Source of the DNA: JBHELB01 sp041859045
GTDB taxonomy: Bacteria > Hydrogenedentota > Hydrogenedentia > Hydrogenedentales > SLHB01
DNA length: 64,000 bases
Assembly: GCA_041859045.1 (NCBI GenBank)
Contig: JBHELB010000040.1
Span: 33,314-97,313 of the forward strand
Reading direction: 5' to 3'
Positions within the stretch are counted from its first letter, which is position 1. Each line of letters begins with the position of its first letter. Shown one piece after another: positions 1-9,094 of the stretch. The position numbers and the translations under genes were made by a program. The notes beneath the pieces were generated by a model. That model was not told the DNA's origin and searched no databases. It was given only the letters and a program-made list of their open reading frames with translations.

Positions 1-577
1 GATGATCGATCCCGCGGGCAATCGCCGCATCCGTCGCGTCGTACGCAACGGCCGCCGGATCCGCGCCGTCCTGATGCTTCACGATCGGCACGCTGGCGCG
101 TTCACTCCAGATCGTGAGCTGCTCGACCGCCGCCGCGCGGAAAGTATCCGCCGCACCCAACATCACGCTGCGGCCTTCGGCTTTCAGTTTCGCGGCGAGT
201 TTGCCCGTGGTCGTCGTCTTTCCCGAGCCATTGACGCCAACCACCAAGGTAACGCAAGGCTTTACCGCCGCGTGGACCCATGTGTGATCGCCGGGCAGCA
301 GCGCTCCGGTCAGTTCCTCTTTGAGTAGGTCGTAAAGCGCATCGGGCGTTTCGATCCGGCGTTCCTTGGCCAGGCGCTTCATGTCCTCGATCAGCTTGAG
401 CGAGGTGTCGACGCCGAGATCGGCCTCAATAAGGATCTGCTCAAGTTCGTCGTAAACGTCGTCGTCGATCGTGGTGCGGGCGGAGAACACCTTCTTGACG
501 TTTTCGATCAACGAACTGCGGGTCTTGGTCAACCCTTCGCGCAGGCGCGCAAAAAAACCACGTTTCGTCTCGGTCAT
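1..577 (-). CDS. ftsY: Signal recognition particle receptor FtsY (partial, C-terminus outside window)
   Basis: SRP receptor GTPase that docks ribosome-SRP complexes at the membrane. About 192 N-terminal residues are visible; the gene runs off the left edge. The translation begins MTETKRGFFARLREGL, continues through a helical N domain and reaches the P-loop GVNGSGKTTTTGKLA, followed by the DTFRAAA motif typical of SRP GTPases. The long acidic A domain of the E. coli protein is absent, as in many bacteria. The start is the ATG at 577, preceded by an AAGGA-like site. Its partner Ffh is encoded at 59.0 kb. The stop and the later G motifs cannot be checked. Confidence 0.93.
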   Translation of the reverse strand, partial: MTETKRGFFARLREGLTKTRSSLIENVKKVFSARTTIDDDVYDELEQILIEADLGVDTSLKLIEDMKRLAKERRIETPDALYDLLKEELTGALLPGDHTWVHAAVKPCVTLVVGVNGSGKTTTTGKLAAKLKAEGRSVMLGAADTFRAAAVEQLTIWSERASVPIVKHQDGADPAAVAYDATDAAIARGIDH

Positions 578-632
578 CTAGTGTTCCTTCGCCGAGGGAG
601 AATTTCCTCAGACATGGTTACGCCGCGCGTGC

Positions 633-1391
633 TTAGTCCTGTACGCGGTGAAGCGTGGCCGTCAACGCCGCGTCACTTTCGTCCGTCTGCGCGTTGCACG
701 TCAGACTGCCGTCCGGTGCAGGCCGGGCATACCCAAACGCCCCAGTTTTCTCGCCGTCTTGCAGCATGGAGGCGTCAAAACACTGAACGTTACCGGCCCC
801 GTCCACTGTGCCCAGGCCGCGCACCTCCACGCCGTTGGCAAAAAGCGCCACAAAATACACGTCAGGCCCCGACTGCTCCGTGATTGCACTTCCCACCACG
901 GGATTTCCGCTTGCCCCCGGCGATTCGATAATGAACCGTCCGCTGAGATCGATCTCGCCATCCACGAATACAGAGACCCGCGGCAAGTCCGCGCTCACCG
1001 GCGACTTCTCCAAACGGCGTTGCAACGCATTCAGAATTCCGGCGTCGGGACCGGTCCACAGGTCTTCCGTTGCCGCCGCGCCGTCCGCCGCGGAAGCGAT
1101 CATCCAGTTGGCGATTCGGTCCGCACTCAGAACGAACCCGAGCAGTAGCACGATCACGATCACCGTCAGCGCGGCATAGACGTATTCGCGCTTACGGGGT
1201 TTTTCGTCGGGAAGATTGAGCAGGTGCTGCGCCTCTGCGGTGCGGCGTAAACGCTGTTCACGCAGATTGTTCCCGCATTGGCGGCACATCAAAGTGCCTT
1301 CGGGATTTACGGTACCGCACTCCTGACAGACGGCATCCGCCTCGTGCGCCCCGGCGGAACCGCCGTTTGAATAAGGGTAGTCGTTCGACAT
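633..1391 (-). CDS. Zinc-ribbon membrane-anchored hypothetical protein
   Basis: 252 residues with unknown function. The N-terminus carries two CxxC knuckles (CQECG about residue 22 and CRQCG about residue 36), which form a cytoplasmic zinc ribbon. A single strongly hydrophobic segment follows at about residues 70-90, and the remaining 160 residues are probably extracytoplasmic. This arrangement is common in uncharacterised bacterial membrane proteins; nothing in the C-terminal domain is recognised. The gene lies 55 bp upstream of ftsY on the same strand and is divergent from the GntR operon. Confidence 0.7.
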   Translation of the reverse strand: MSNDYPYSNGGSAGAHEADAVCQECGTVNPEGTLMCRQCGNNLREQRLRRTAEAQHLLNLPDEKPRKREYVYAALTVIVIVLLLGFVLSADRIANWMIASAADGAAATEDLWTGPDAGILNALQRRLEKSPVSADLPRVSVFVDGEIDLSGRFIIESPGASGNPVVGSAITEQSGPDVYFVALFANGVEVRGLGTVDGAGNVQCFDASMLQDGEKTGAFGYARPAPDGSLTCNAQTDESDAALTATLHRVQD

Positions 1392-1550
1392 CAGTAATCT
1401 CTTTACACGAACCTGTGTCTATTCTCGCCACACTTCGAACAAGACCTATTCTCGCACAGTCTGATGCGGAATTCCAATAAACTCAAGTCTCGGAAGGGCC
1501 TTTTTGCCGACATTTTCATCCCTCGAACCTGGAAAGCGGCCCGGAGGGGC

Positions 1551-1590
1551 TTGACACCCCGCACAAATTGTATTAAAATGTTAATACAAT
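1551..1590 (+). promoter_or_regulatory. Promoter with overlapping perfect palindrome, probable GntR/YtrA-type operator
   Basis: A consensus -35 TTGACA (1551-1556) is followed, after exactly 17 bp, by TAAAAT (1574-1579). A perfect 10-bp inverted repeat, attgtattaa / ttaatacaat with a 4-bp centre, occupies 1567-1590 and covers the -10 box. The next gene encodes a GntR-family regulator, so the palindrome is the obvious autorepressor site. A GGAGG site at 1598-1602 precedes the ATG at 1613. Confidence 0.8.
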
Positions 1591-1612
1591 ATAGCCCGGA
1601 GGTGTCCAGTCC

Positions 1613-2014
1613 ATGCGTCTGCGTGTCTCGCCCAATGACGGCCTGCCCATCTACCTGCAGGTAATGGAGCAAATCCGCTATTTGGTTGCATCCGGGGGCC
1701 TGCGGCCGGGGGATGAACTGCCGCCGATCCGGGCGTTGGCCGAACAGCTTCTCATAAATCCAAACACTGTGGCCCGAGCCTATCGCGAACTTGAGCGCGA
1801 GGGCGTGCTGGTGTCGCGCCGCGGCGCGGGCACCTATGTGGCGGATCGGACGTCGCCTTTGGCACAAGGGGTGCGGGAACGGGCGCTGGAAGAAAAAGTG
1901 GACGGGGTACTGGTGCTGACACGCCAGTTGGGGTTTGGGGTGAACGACGTCCTGGCGGCGGTCCGCGCCCGGGCCGAGCATTTGGAGCTTAACGAAGGGG
2001 AGATTTCATCATGA
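1613..2014 (+). CDS. GntR family (YtrA subfamily) transcriptional repressor
   Basis: 133-residue regulator with an N-terminal winged helix of GntR type: GLPIYLQVMEQIRYL, then RPGDELPPIRALAEQL and NPNTVARAYRELEREGV. The short C-terminal helical tail, without a large effector domain, is the hallmark of the YtrA subfamily, whose members repress linked ABC transporter genes. It is the first gene of a six-gene ABC operon and overlaps the ATPase gene by 4 bp (ATGA). The palindrome over its own promoter implies autoregulation. The inducing signal is not evident; YtrA relatives in Firmicutes often respond to envelope stress, which is analogy only. Confidence 0.9.
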   Translation: MRLRVSPNDGLPIYLQVMEQIRYLVASGGLRPGDELPPIRALAEQLLINPNTVARAYRELEREGVLVSRRGAGTYVADRTSPLAQGVRERALEEKVDGVLVLTRQLGFGVNDVLAAVRARAEHLELNEGEISS

Positions 2015-2922
2015 ACGACACGACGCAACCGATCGAAGTCCGCGGGCTGACCCGGCGTTTTCGGAAGAAAGTGGCGCTGGACCGGGTGGACCTTTCCGCC
2101 GCACGCGGGCGGGTGCTCGGTCTGGTCGGCGAGAACGGCGCAGGCAAGACGACGCTGCTGTTGCACCTGCTCGGATTGCTCCGTGCGCAAGAGGGGACGG
2201 TCCGGGTGTTCGGCATGGACCCGGTTCGCGCGCCCGATCGCGTGCTGGCGAAAATAGGCTACTTGTCCGAGAACCGCGAGTTGCCGCCGTGGATGCGCGT
2301 GCGCGAGCTGCTGCTCTATACCAAGGCGTTTTACCCCAAGTGGGACGACGCGTTCGCGCAGGAACTGATCGAAACCTTCGGACTCGACCTGGAAGCCAAG
2401 ATAGGGCACCTCAGTCGCGGCCAGATGGCGCAGGCGGGGCTGGTCGTGGCGTTGAGTTACCGGCCCGAACTGCTGCTGCTCGATGAACCCTCCTCGGGGC
2501 TCGACCCTGTTGTGCGCCAAGACATTCTTACCGCGATCATTCGCACCGTCGCCGATGAAGGCCGCACCGTGCTGTTTTCCTCGCACCTCCTCGAAGAAGT
2601 GGAGCGCGTCGCCGACGACGTCGCCATGATTCACGAAGGGAAACTCGCCTTTTGCGCGCCCATGGACGACATCCGCGAACGCCACCGCCGCATCACCGTG
2701 CGCCTGCCCGAACCCGCGTCCGCCGCACCCGGTTTCCCCGGCGTGTTGCACTGGCGACGCGCGTTGGGCGTCGCCGCGAGCAGGGAATGGACGGCCGTCT
2801 GCGACGGCCACGCCGACGAATTCAAGCGCGCCGCCGCCGAAGCCCGCGTCGAAATCCTCGAAGACGCCTCCGCCAGCCTCGAAGAAGTGTTCGTCGCCCG
2901 CGTCAAAGGCCGCCGCAGTTAA
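2011..2922 (+). CDS. ABC transporter ATP-binding protein
   Basis: 303-residue nucleotide-binding subunit. Walker A is GENGAGKTT (about residue 38), the signature is LSRGQ, Walker B is LLLLDEPSSGLD and the switch His lies in LFSSH. The C-terminal about 80 residues form the accessory tail seen in export-type ATPases such as YtrB or CcmA. It is translationally coupled to the repressor and is the only ATPase for the five membrane proteins downstream. Probable role is energising an exporter or a membrane-stress module; the substrate is unknown. Confidence 0.92.
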   Translation: MNDTTQPIEVRGLTRRFRKKVALDRVDLSAARGRVLGLVGENGAGKTTLLLHLLGLLRAQEGTVRVFGMDPVRAPDRVLAKIGYLSENRELPPWMRVRELLLYTKAFYPKWDDAFAQELIETFGLDLEAKIGHLSRGQMAQAGLVVALSYRPELLLLDEPSSGLDPVVRQDILTAIIRTVADEGRTVLFSSHLLEEVERVADDVAMIHEGKLAFCAPMDDIRERHRRITVRLPEPASAAPGFPGVLHWRRALGVAASREWTAVCDGHADEFKRAAAEARVEILEDASASLEEVFVARVKGRRS

Positions 2923-2937
2923 CCGAGGAAAACGCGC

Positions 2938-4395
2938 ATGCTCAAACCGCTACTCATGATCGCCTGGCGCGAAGCGCGGGGGCTTCGGCTCGCATTTGCG
3001 CTCGGGGGACTTGCCTTGCTGCTTGGCGTGGGCATCGACTTGTCTTTGTACTCCGACAGTTCTTCCGCGGATTCCGGACGAATCGCTGCTCTCTGGTCAC
3101 GCGGAGCGGGGTGTGTATTTGCGGTTCTATTTCTGATCGCGGAGGAAATGAAGGGTAACGTGTCCCTACGTTTTCCAAGTCACTATTCGCTTATGCCCGT
3201 GCGCACGTGGATTCTGGCGAGTGCGGTATTCCTTGTGCGGCTTCTTTTTTACGCTGCGTTTGTATCAGCGTGCTTCTACCTAGCCAATGCGTTGTTTCAA
3301 CCGCAAGAGAGGGCGCAGTTTAGGGACCACAATCTCGTGAATGCCTTTCTAACCCTATCACCGATGGCGCCGATTAGCGCGTTCAGTCTTCAGCTCGGCC
3401 TTTGCTGGCTACCACGAAAAAGCGCTCTTATGATTGGCGCGGGCCTCGCGGTAGCGTGGACCACAGGCGCGCCATTCCCGCCTGCGGCGGTAGCGATTCC
3501 CCTTGGACTCGCGCTCGGCGTGTGGGGCGCAGTCCGTTCGCGCGCGGGGAGCGAGTCCTGTTGGCGTGGACGCATCGCGTGGCCTCAGACCAGAGGGCGC
3601 ATGCGTGAGTTTGCTTCTCCCACGGCGGCGCAACGCTGGCTCGAATGTCAGCGGGTGCTGCGCGGCACAGGTGTCGTGTGGCTCTATGGGGTGCCATTGC
3701 TGCTGTTTGCCATCGCGGAAGTGTTTCTAGGCCTTAGGGAAATCACCCCCGCCAACAGGATGGGGACGGAAGCCCTTGCCGCTTTTGTTGGGTGTTTGCT
3801 TTTCGCGCCGCTAGGGCTAGTCGGGGCATTCGCCGCCACGGATCGGGTAACACGGAGTTTTGGAGTGCAGCGTCCTGCCTCGGATTGGATGCTCGGCCGT
3901 TCAAGACTCGAGGCATCGGCATTGCTCTGCCTCGTGTGGACGCCGCTGGCAGCCATACTCGTCTTCCGTTTTCTACCCGACTCTATTCAGGAAGGCGCCG
4001 AATCGGTCTGGCTAACGGCAGCGATGGGATTTATCGTCGTCGCTTGCCTGTTGTGGGCAGGAAGTTGGGGCGCATTTTATCCCGTGCTGGGAGTGCTAGC
4101 TCTTGCTTCTGTTTCAGCATACAGTCTCAGCGTTGAAACAGCGCATTCGGCGCTTGTCGTAAGCGTTCTCGCCTTCCTGCTCTTCTACTCTGTAGCACGA
4201 AGGCGCGGCGCGATGACCGGGGGCGCCGAAATCGCGATGTGGACGGTGATGCTATTGACGTTCGGGGTAGGTCTTGCCGATTATCTTACCACCCCCAAGA
4301 ATGCTTCCCTCTGGCCTATGACTTTCCTCTCGTTCTACTTGACCTTCCCTTTTGTTTTCGTGCCGTTCGATACACACCTTCGACGGCACCGGTGA
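2938..4395 (+). CDS. Tandem ABC-operon membrane protein, copy 1
   Basis: 485-residue polytopic membrane protein with about ten or more hydrophobic stretches. It opens with MLKPLLMIAWREARGLR, has a central cytoplasmic motif AAQRWLECQRVLRG, a later RPASDW...RSRLEAS motif and ends in DTHLRRHR. The same blocks recur in the next four genes, so all five are paralogues. Location after a YtrB-like ATPase makes it a probable permease subunit. It follows the ATPase by 15 bp. No permease family could be named with certainty from the sequence. Confidence 0.8.
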   Translation: MLKPLLMIAWREARGLRLAFALGGLALLLGVGIDLSLYSDSSSADSGRIAALWSRGAGCVFAVLFLIAEEMKGNVSLRFPSHYSLMPVRTWILASAVFLVRLLFYAAFVSACFYLANALFQPQERAQFRDHNLVNAFLTLSPMAPISAFSLQLGLCWLPRKSALMIGAGLAVAWTTGAPFPPAAVAIPLGLALGVWGAVRSRAGSESCWRGRIAWPQTRGRMREFASPTAAQRWLECQRVLRGTGVVWLYGVPLLLFAIAEVFLGLREITPANRMGTEALAAFVGCLLFAPLGLVGAFAATDRVTRSFGVQRPASDWMLGRSRLEASALLCLVWTPLAAILVFRFLPDSIQEGAESVWLTAAMGFIVVACLLWAGSWGAFYPVLGVLALASVSAYSLSVETAHSALVVSVLAFLLFYSVARRRGAMTGGAEIAMWTVMLLTFGVGLADYLTTPKNASLWPMTFLSFYLTFPFVFVPFDTHLRRHR

Positions 4396-4417
4396 ACCCG
4401 GCAAGGAGAGAACAGAC

Positions 4418-5956
4418 ATGCTCAGACCGCTACTCATGATCGCCTGGCGCGAAGCGCGGGGGCTGCAAGGGGCGTTGTTGGGCGCGGCGAGTCTCGTTTT
4501 GGGGATACTGCCCGTCGTTCTGTATGCCGCGATTCGTGAGCAGGACAGTGTGTTGTACTTTGCCACAATAGGCACCCTCATATTCGCCTCGCCATACATG
4601 GTCCCCTTCCTTCCGGAGAGCCCCGCGGATAAGAAACTATCGCTCCGTTTTCCGCAGGGGTATGCCCGACTGCCGCTGGGCACGTTTCCCGCCGTTGCGG
4701 CGGTGTTTGTCACGCGGACCGCACTCTATCTTGCCTTGGCGCTGCCGAGCCTGGCGCTCGGGAGACTCTGTCTTTTCCTCGCTGTGTCTTCGGGGGGCGA
4801 GGCGCAGCAGTTCGCCGCACTGCGGGACACGCTTGGAATATTCTCGTGGATGCTTCCGGCGATTTTCACGCTTGCCCTCGGCGTGTCTTGGTTGCCGCGT
4901 TGGATGCTTCCCGCTGGAGTTCTGGCGATTGCCGGCTTGATCATTGCGATGGCTCGCTACGACGCGTACGTGCATTTCTATCCCGCGCTGGGCGTGGTCG
5001 GACTGGCGCTGGGGTATTGGGGCGCATCGCGGGCGCGCTCGAACGCCGGGGCGCGGTCTACGCGCACCTTCGAATGGAATCTGGGAAAAGGCAGGGTGAC
5101 GCCTTTCGCTTCCGCGATGGCCGCGCAACGATGGTTCGAGATTCAGTCCATGTTGCGTCCCAGAGGCGCCATATTGGCCTATGGATGTTCCATCGCCTTT
5201 GGATTGATTTTCGCCGTCGGAGGCGTACGTGTCGAAGGACAAAGCCTCGATGTGAGTCTGCTCCTCCGTTTGGGACTCTTTTTCCCGCTCGCCTCATTCG
5301 TCGCCGTAACGGGTTTCTCCTGCGCCATAGCGACGGTACGCACTCCGGAAAGCCGCGTCTTTGACGCGCTACGTCCAATGACCAATTGGGGCCTTCAGTG
5401 TGCTCGTTTTCAGGGCGTGGCGCTTTACGTCCTGGGGTGGACACTGGTGATGGCGATTCCGCTGTGCTGTCTGCCATTCGTTCGGACGGAGGCGGCGTCT
5501 TTCGTGCCAGAAATCCACGTTCTTTTCGACAGTTCCTACGCAACGACGTGCGCACTGTGGCTCGCGCTGGTTTTCGCGGTGCTTTGGGGAGCGTGCTTCT
5601 TTAGCATATATGTTCTCCTATATGGCGGCATCGCGGCAGTTATCCTCGCGAATCTATGCCGTCTACCCCTCGAGTCAGTTCTCTTTGCGCTGTTCTTTCT
5701 GGCGTTCTTCGGAACAGCTTTTGTGGCGTATCGGCGCGGCGCCATGAATCGTGCGGCGACGATGCTAATAATCGCCTCGGGACTTACCGGCGCGCTGTTC
5801 TTTGAAGCGCTCTATTCGGTCATAGCTACTGCCCTGCACGCGGAGAAACTCGCCGTGCCGTTTCAGGCCGCATGGGGCACGGCTACGGCTGCGCTGTATC
5901 TCGCGTTTCCAGTGGTTGCCACGGCCTTGAACATCAACCTCCGGCGGCACCGGTGA
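4418..5956 (+). CDS. Tandem ABC-operon membrane protein, copy 2
   Basis: 512 residues from the ATG at 4418, chosen because it gives the shared paralogue N-terminus MLRPLLMIAWREARGL and has AAGGAG upstream; a longer in-frame start at 4352 would overlap copy 1. The central motif is AAQRWFEIQSMLRP and the C-terminus is NINLRRHR. This copy has drifted furthest: the RPxSDW block reads RPMTNW and the central motif lacks the LRG ending. Its junction with copy 1 is nearly identical in DNA to the copy 2/3 junction. Confidence 0.8.
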   Translation: MLRPLLMIAWREARGLQGALLGAASLVLGILPVVLYAAIREQDSVLYFATIGTLIFASPYMVPFLPESPADKKLSLRFPQGYARLPLGTFPAVAAVFVTRTALYLALALPSLALGRLCLFLAVSSGGEAQQFAALRDTLGIFSWMLPAIFTLALGVSWLPRWMLPAGVLAIAGLIIAMARYDAYVHFYPALGVVGLALGYWGASRARSNAGARSTRTFEWNLGKGRVTPFASAMAAQRWFEIQSMLRPRGAILAYGCSIAFGLIFAVGGVRVEGQSLDVSLLLRLGLFFPLASFVAVTGFSCAIATVRTPESRVFDALRPMTNWGLQCARFQGVALYVLGWTLVMAIPLCCLPFVRTEAASFVPEIHVLFDSSYATTCALWLALVFAVLWGACFFSIYVLLYGGIAAVILANLCRLPLESVLFALFFLAFFGTAFVAYRRGAMNRAATMLIIASGLTGALFFEALYSVIATALHAEKLAVPFQAAWGTATAALYLAFPVVATALNINLRRHR

Positions 5957-5978
5957 ACCCGGCAGGGAGAGAACAGAG

Positions 5979-7541
5979 ATGCTCAGACCGCTACTCATGA
6001 TCGCCTGGCGCGAAGCGCGGGGGCTGCGGGGGCCGTTGTTGGGCGCGGCGAGTTTCGCGGTAGCGTCAACAACTGCAGGCCTCATTGGTGCGGTGCGTGA
6101 GGACGTTACCGTAGTCGAAATGATGGCCCTTCTATTTATTTGTCCCATCATGTTCGTGGTTCCGTTCTTGACGGCAGGCATTGCAGATAGAGATTACTCG
6201 TTGCGATTTCCCCGCGTTTATGTGTGCGTTCCATTGCCTACTCCTCCCATCGCCGTAACGGTGTTTCTCGTGCGGACTGTTCTGTATACCGCTGTCGCGT
6301 TGCCCTGCTTGGCTCTTGGAAGGTTCGCTCTTTCCTTCGATCTGGGGCCTGGAGATCATTTGGACATGTGGTTCGTTTTCCGCGACGTGATAGGCGCATT
6401 GTTCTGGGCGTTGCCGGGATATTTCGCGCTACTGCTGGGACTCTGCTGGCTTCCCCGATGGATGCTCGTGATTACGGGGCCGGGTTTCCTCGCTCTTCTG
6501 TATGCGATGGCGAGTAACGCGGCATTGCATCCCTGGAACCTATCTCTAGGCGTGATTGGACTGGTGCTTGGCGTGTGCGGCGCAATATGGACTCGGTCCA
6601 ATGGGAAGACACACGCTGCAACCGGCGTGATGCCAATATCTCTCGCCGGTCGCGTTCGGCCGTTTCCGTCGCCAGCCGCCGCGCAACGTTGGTTCGAGGT
6701 GCAACGAGTGCTGCGCGGAAAAGGGGCCGTCATAATGTATGGACTCCCGTTACTTGTAGGACTGGCCGCCGCGGCGGCCCTTGGGTACGGTCGATCTTTG
6801 GAGACCTTTTCGATCGCGTTATTCGGCGTGGTCTGTCCTCTGTTCACACTGAAGTTTTCTGCTCTTCTCTCGCCAATGGTACTGATGCCCGCGACATGGG
6901 GAGGTGTAAGGTCACTAACGCCGCTCGTATGTCTACGCCCCAGCTCCGACTGGGACCTCGCGCGCGCTCGACTTCAGGCCAGCGTAATGCTCTGCATGCT
7001 CTGGTCGCCGCTCATCGCGTGCGTTATTCTTTGCGCTTTTGGAGGCGGTCCTTGGGGGCAACTCCTGCTGACGGCCATGACGGGCGTTGAATTTGCGCCC
7101 TCGCTCGCAACGGTTGTCATTCTAGGATTTCTCTACTTCACAGCGCTCTGGGGAGCAAGTTTCAGCAGTTGGGCGCTTTTGGGGGCAGGGGTATTTGTGA
7201 GCATAGGTTTCTATGTGGGGTTTATACCGGAAGCTCTGGGAGACTGGGAGATTCTCATCGCACTTCTTGCTCTCTTGATGGTCGGACTGTGCGCTTTTGG
7301 GTTGCGAATGCACGCGCTCAGTAGAGAAGTGGCGTTTTGGACGGCGATGGTCATGCTTGGCTCGCTGGTCCTCGGTTTGACCGCGCAAGAATTGATCGGT
7401 GCCTCATCGCCTGTCGAGGGAGTCGGTAGCATCGCGACACCCTTCTCCGCGATTCCTTGGTTCGGAGTCATATGCGCGCTCTACATGGGCTTGCCCGTGC
7501 TTCTTGTGTCCCTGGATATCGCGCGTGGGCGACGGAAATAA
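5979..7541 (+). CDS. Tandem ABC-operon membrane protein, copy 3
   Basis: 520-residue polytopic protein. The N-terminus MLRPLLMIAWREARGLRGP matches copy 2 almost exactly. It carries AAQRWFEVQRVLRG in the middle and RPSSDWDLARARLQAS after it. The C-terminus, SLDIARGRRK, departs from the THLRRHR ending of copies 1, 4 and 5. It lies 22 bp after copy 2 with a GGGAG ribosome-binding site. A permease role with the shared ATPase is inferred from the operon. Confidence 0.8.
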   Translation: MLRPLLMIAWREARGLRGPLLGAASFAVASTTAGLIGAVREDVTVVEMMALLFICPIMFVVPFLTAGIADRDYSLRFPRVYVCVPLPTPPIAVTVFLVRTVLYTAVALPCLALGRFALSFDLGPGDHLDMWFVFRDVIGALFWALPGYFALLLGLCWLPRWMLVITGPGFLALLYAMASNAALHPWNLSLGVIGLVLGVCGAIWTRSNGKTHAATGVMPISLAGRVRPFPSPAAAQRWFEVQRVLRGKGAVIMYGLPLLVGLAAAAALGYGRSLETFSIALFGVVCPLFTLKFSALLSPMVLMPATWGGVRSLTPLVCLRPSSDWDLARARLQASVMLCMLWSPLIACVILCAFGGGPWGQLLLTAMTGVEFAPSLATVVILGFLYFTALWGASFSSWALLGAGVFVSIGFYVGFIPEALGDWEILIALLALLMVGLCAFGLRMHALSREVAFWTAMVMLGSLVLGLTAQELIGASSPVEGVGSIATPFSAIPWFGVICALYMGLPVLLVSLDIARGRRK

Positions 7542-7555
7542 AGGAAACATTGCGC

Positions 7556-9073
7556 ATGCTGAAGCCTTTACTCATGATCGCCTGGCGGGAGACGCAGACG
7601 CTGCGCTATGCGTTTGTCATTGGTGTTTGTGCGTTGGCGTTGATTGCGGTGGTTGGGCCGTATTACTCCCCCACCGGAGGGCGGCTATTCCCTAATCAAA
7701 GCGCTTTCCTGTGGATTCGCGCGGCGTGTTTGCTGCTCAGCATTCTCTTTCTGCTTGCGGAGGGCAAGACCGATGCATCGCTGCGTTTTCCGCGGCGTTA
7801 CCTTCGCCTGCCGCTGGCCACAGGGACGCTCGCGTGCGCGGTGTTCGCGGTTCGAGTAACGCTCTACACGGTGTTCGCCGCGGCATTCGCCTACGTGGGC
7901 AATCGAATACTTGCCCCGGCCCTTCAGGCGCAGATCAAACACGACACTCTCTTCGCGTGGCTCTATGTTTCCTCGCCGTTGGCGCTCGTGGGGTATTTCG
8001 CACTCGCCCTCGGACTGTGCTGGCTGCCGCGCTGGGCGGGCGTCGCGGCGGGCGCGGGGTTGGTGACGGCGTTGAGCCTAGGCCTGCCGTTGCCGCCGGT
8101 GGCGGCGATGGGGTTGGGACTCGCGTTGGCCGTGTGGGGCGTGTTCTGGACGCGACGAAACCCCGAACTCGACGCGCGGCGCGGCGGTGGTGAATGGCTT
8201 CGCTTTGGCGGGCGCAGAAGACCCTTCGAGTCGGCGTTCGAGGCGCAACGCTGGTTCGAAGTTCAGCGTGTGCTGCGCGGCGCGGGTGCGATGTGGCTTT
8301 ACGTACTGCCGATGATTCCGCTGCTAGGCGCGGCGGCTCTACTCATTGTGTTCAGACCAACCAGCAAGCAGGACATTCTATTACCGTTGATGTTTGGCGT
8401 AAACATTTCCGCCGTTGGAGCGGCATACTTCTCGCCGTTGGCCATTTTCGGACCCTTCCGGGAGGGTGGCCGTGCTACGCGCCGTTTCGCCATGCTGCGT
8501 CCGAGTTCGGATTGGGCACTCACGCGCGCTCGCATCGAGGCCTCTTTGCTGCTCTGGATCGGGTGCATTCCACTGGCCTGCGCGGTGGGCTTTCTCTTTC
8601 TCACACCGAGCTTTTCCAGCGGCGGCACCGACCACACTTTCCTGGGGGACATTGCCGTCGCCACAAAATACATTTCCCTGGACGGCATTGCCGTCGCATG
8701 CGTTGTGAGTTGGGCGCTTCTTTGGGCGAGCGGCTGGGGCGCGGCGCATCTCGCCGTCGTCGCGTTGCTCACGGGCGCGCTGATGGAAGCGCTGTGTCCT
8801 GGCGCGATGTTGCTGGGGAGTGTGGGGGCCTGCGCCGCGACGCTGTTGGCCTTGTATGCCCTTGCGCACAGGCGCGGCGTGATGTCTCCGCAGGCCAAGA
8901 CCGCACTATGCGCCGCCGCGGTCCTCGCCGTCGTGCTGGCCACGATCGCATACGCCGCCGGCGCGTCGGGCGAGGAGATCTCCGCCCCGTGGCCGCACAT
9001 TTTCCTCGGGCTCTGGTTCATCGCGCCGTTCATCATCGCGCCCCTCGAGACGCATTTGCGGCGGCACCTATGA
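7556..9073 (+). CDS. Tandem ABC-operon membrane protein, copy 4
   Basis: 505 residues from the ATG at 7556, selected because it restores the family start MLKPLLMIAWRETQTLR and has AAGGAAA upstream; the reading frame is open further 5' but that part overlaps copy 3. Motifs are AQRWFEVQRVLRG, RPSSDWALTRARIEAS and the ending LETHLRRHL. It is richer in GC and alanine than copies 2 and 3. Multiple hydrophobic segments indicate an integral membrane protein. Confidence 0.8.
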   Translation: MLKPLLMIAWRETQTLRYAFVIGVCALALIAVVGPYYSPTGGRLFPNQSAFLWIRAACLLLSILFLLAEGKTDASLRFPRRYLRLPLATGTLACAVFAVRVTLYTVFAAAFAYVGNRILAPALQAQIKHDTLFAWLYVSSPLALVGYFALALGLCWLPRWAGVAAGAGLVTALSLGLPLPPVAAMGLGLALAVWGVFWTRRNPELDARRGGGEWLRFGGRRRPFESAFEAQRWFEVQRVLRGAGAMWLYVLPMIPLLGAAALLIVFRPTSKQDILLPLMFGVNISAVGAAYFSPLAIFGPFREGGRATRRFAMLRPSSDWALTRARIEASLLLWIGCIPLACAVGFLFLTPSFSSGGTDHTFLGDIAVATKYISLDGIAVACVVSWALLWASGWGAAHLAVVALLTGALMEALCPGAMLLGSVGACAATLLALYALAHRRGVMSPQAKTALCAAAVLAVVLATIAYAAGASGEEISAPWPHIFLGLWFIAPFIIAPLETHLRRHL

Positions 9074-9094
9074 TGGGTTGGCAGGAGACACAAG

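Noticed and set aside
1834..2811. 325-codon minus-strand frame opposite the ABC ATPase
   Set aside because: Antisense to a gene with all ABC motifs; Gln/His/Arg-rich translation.
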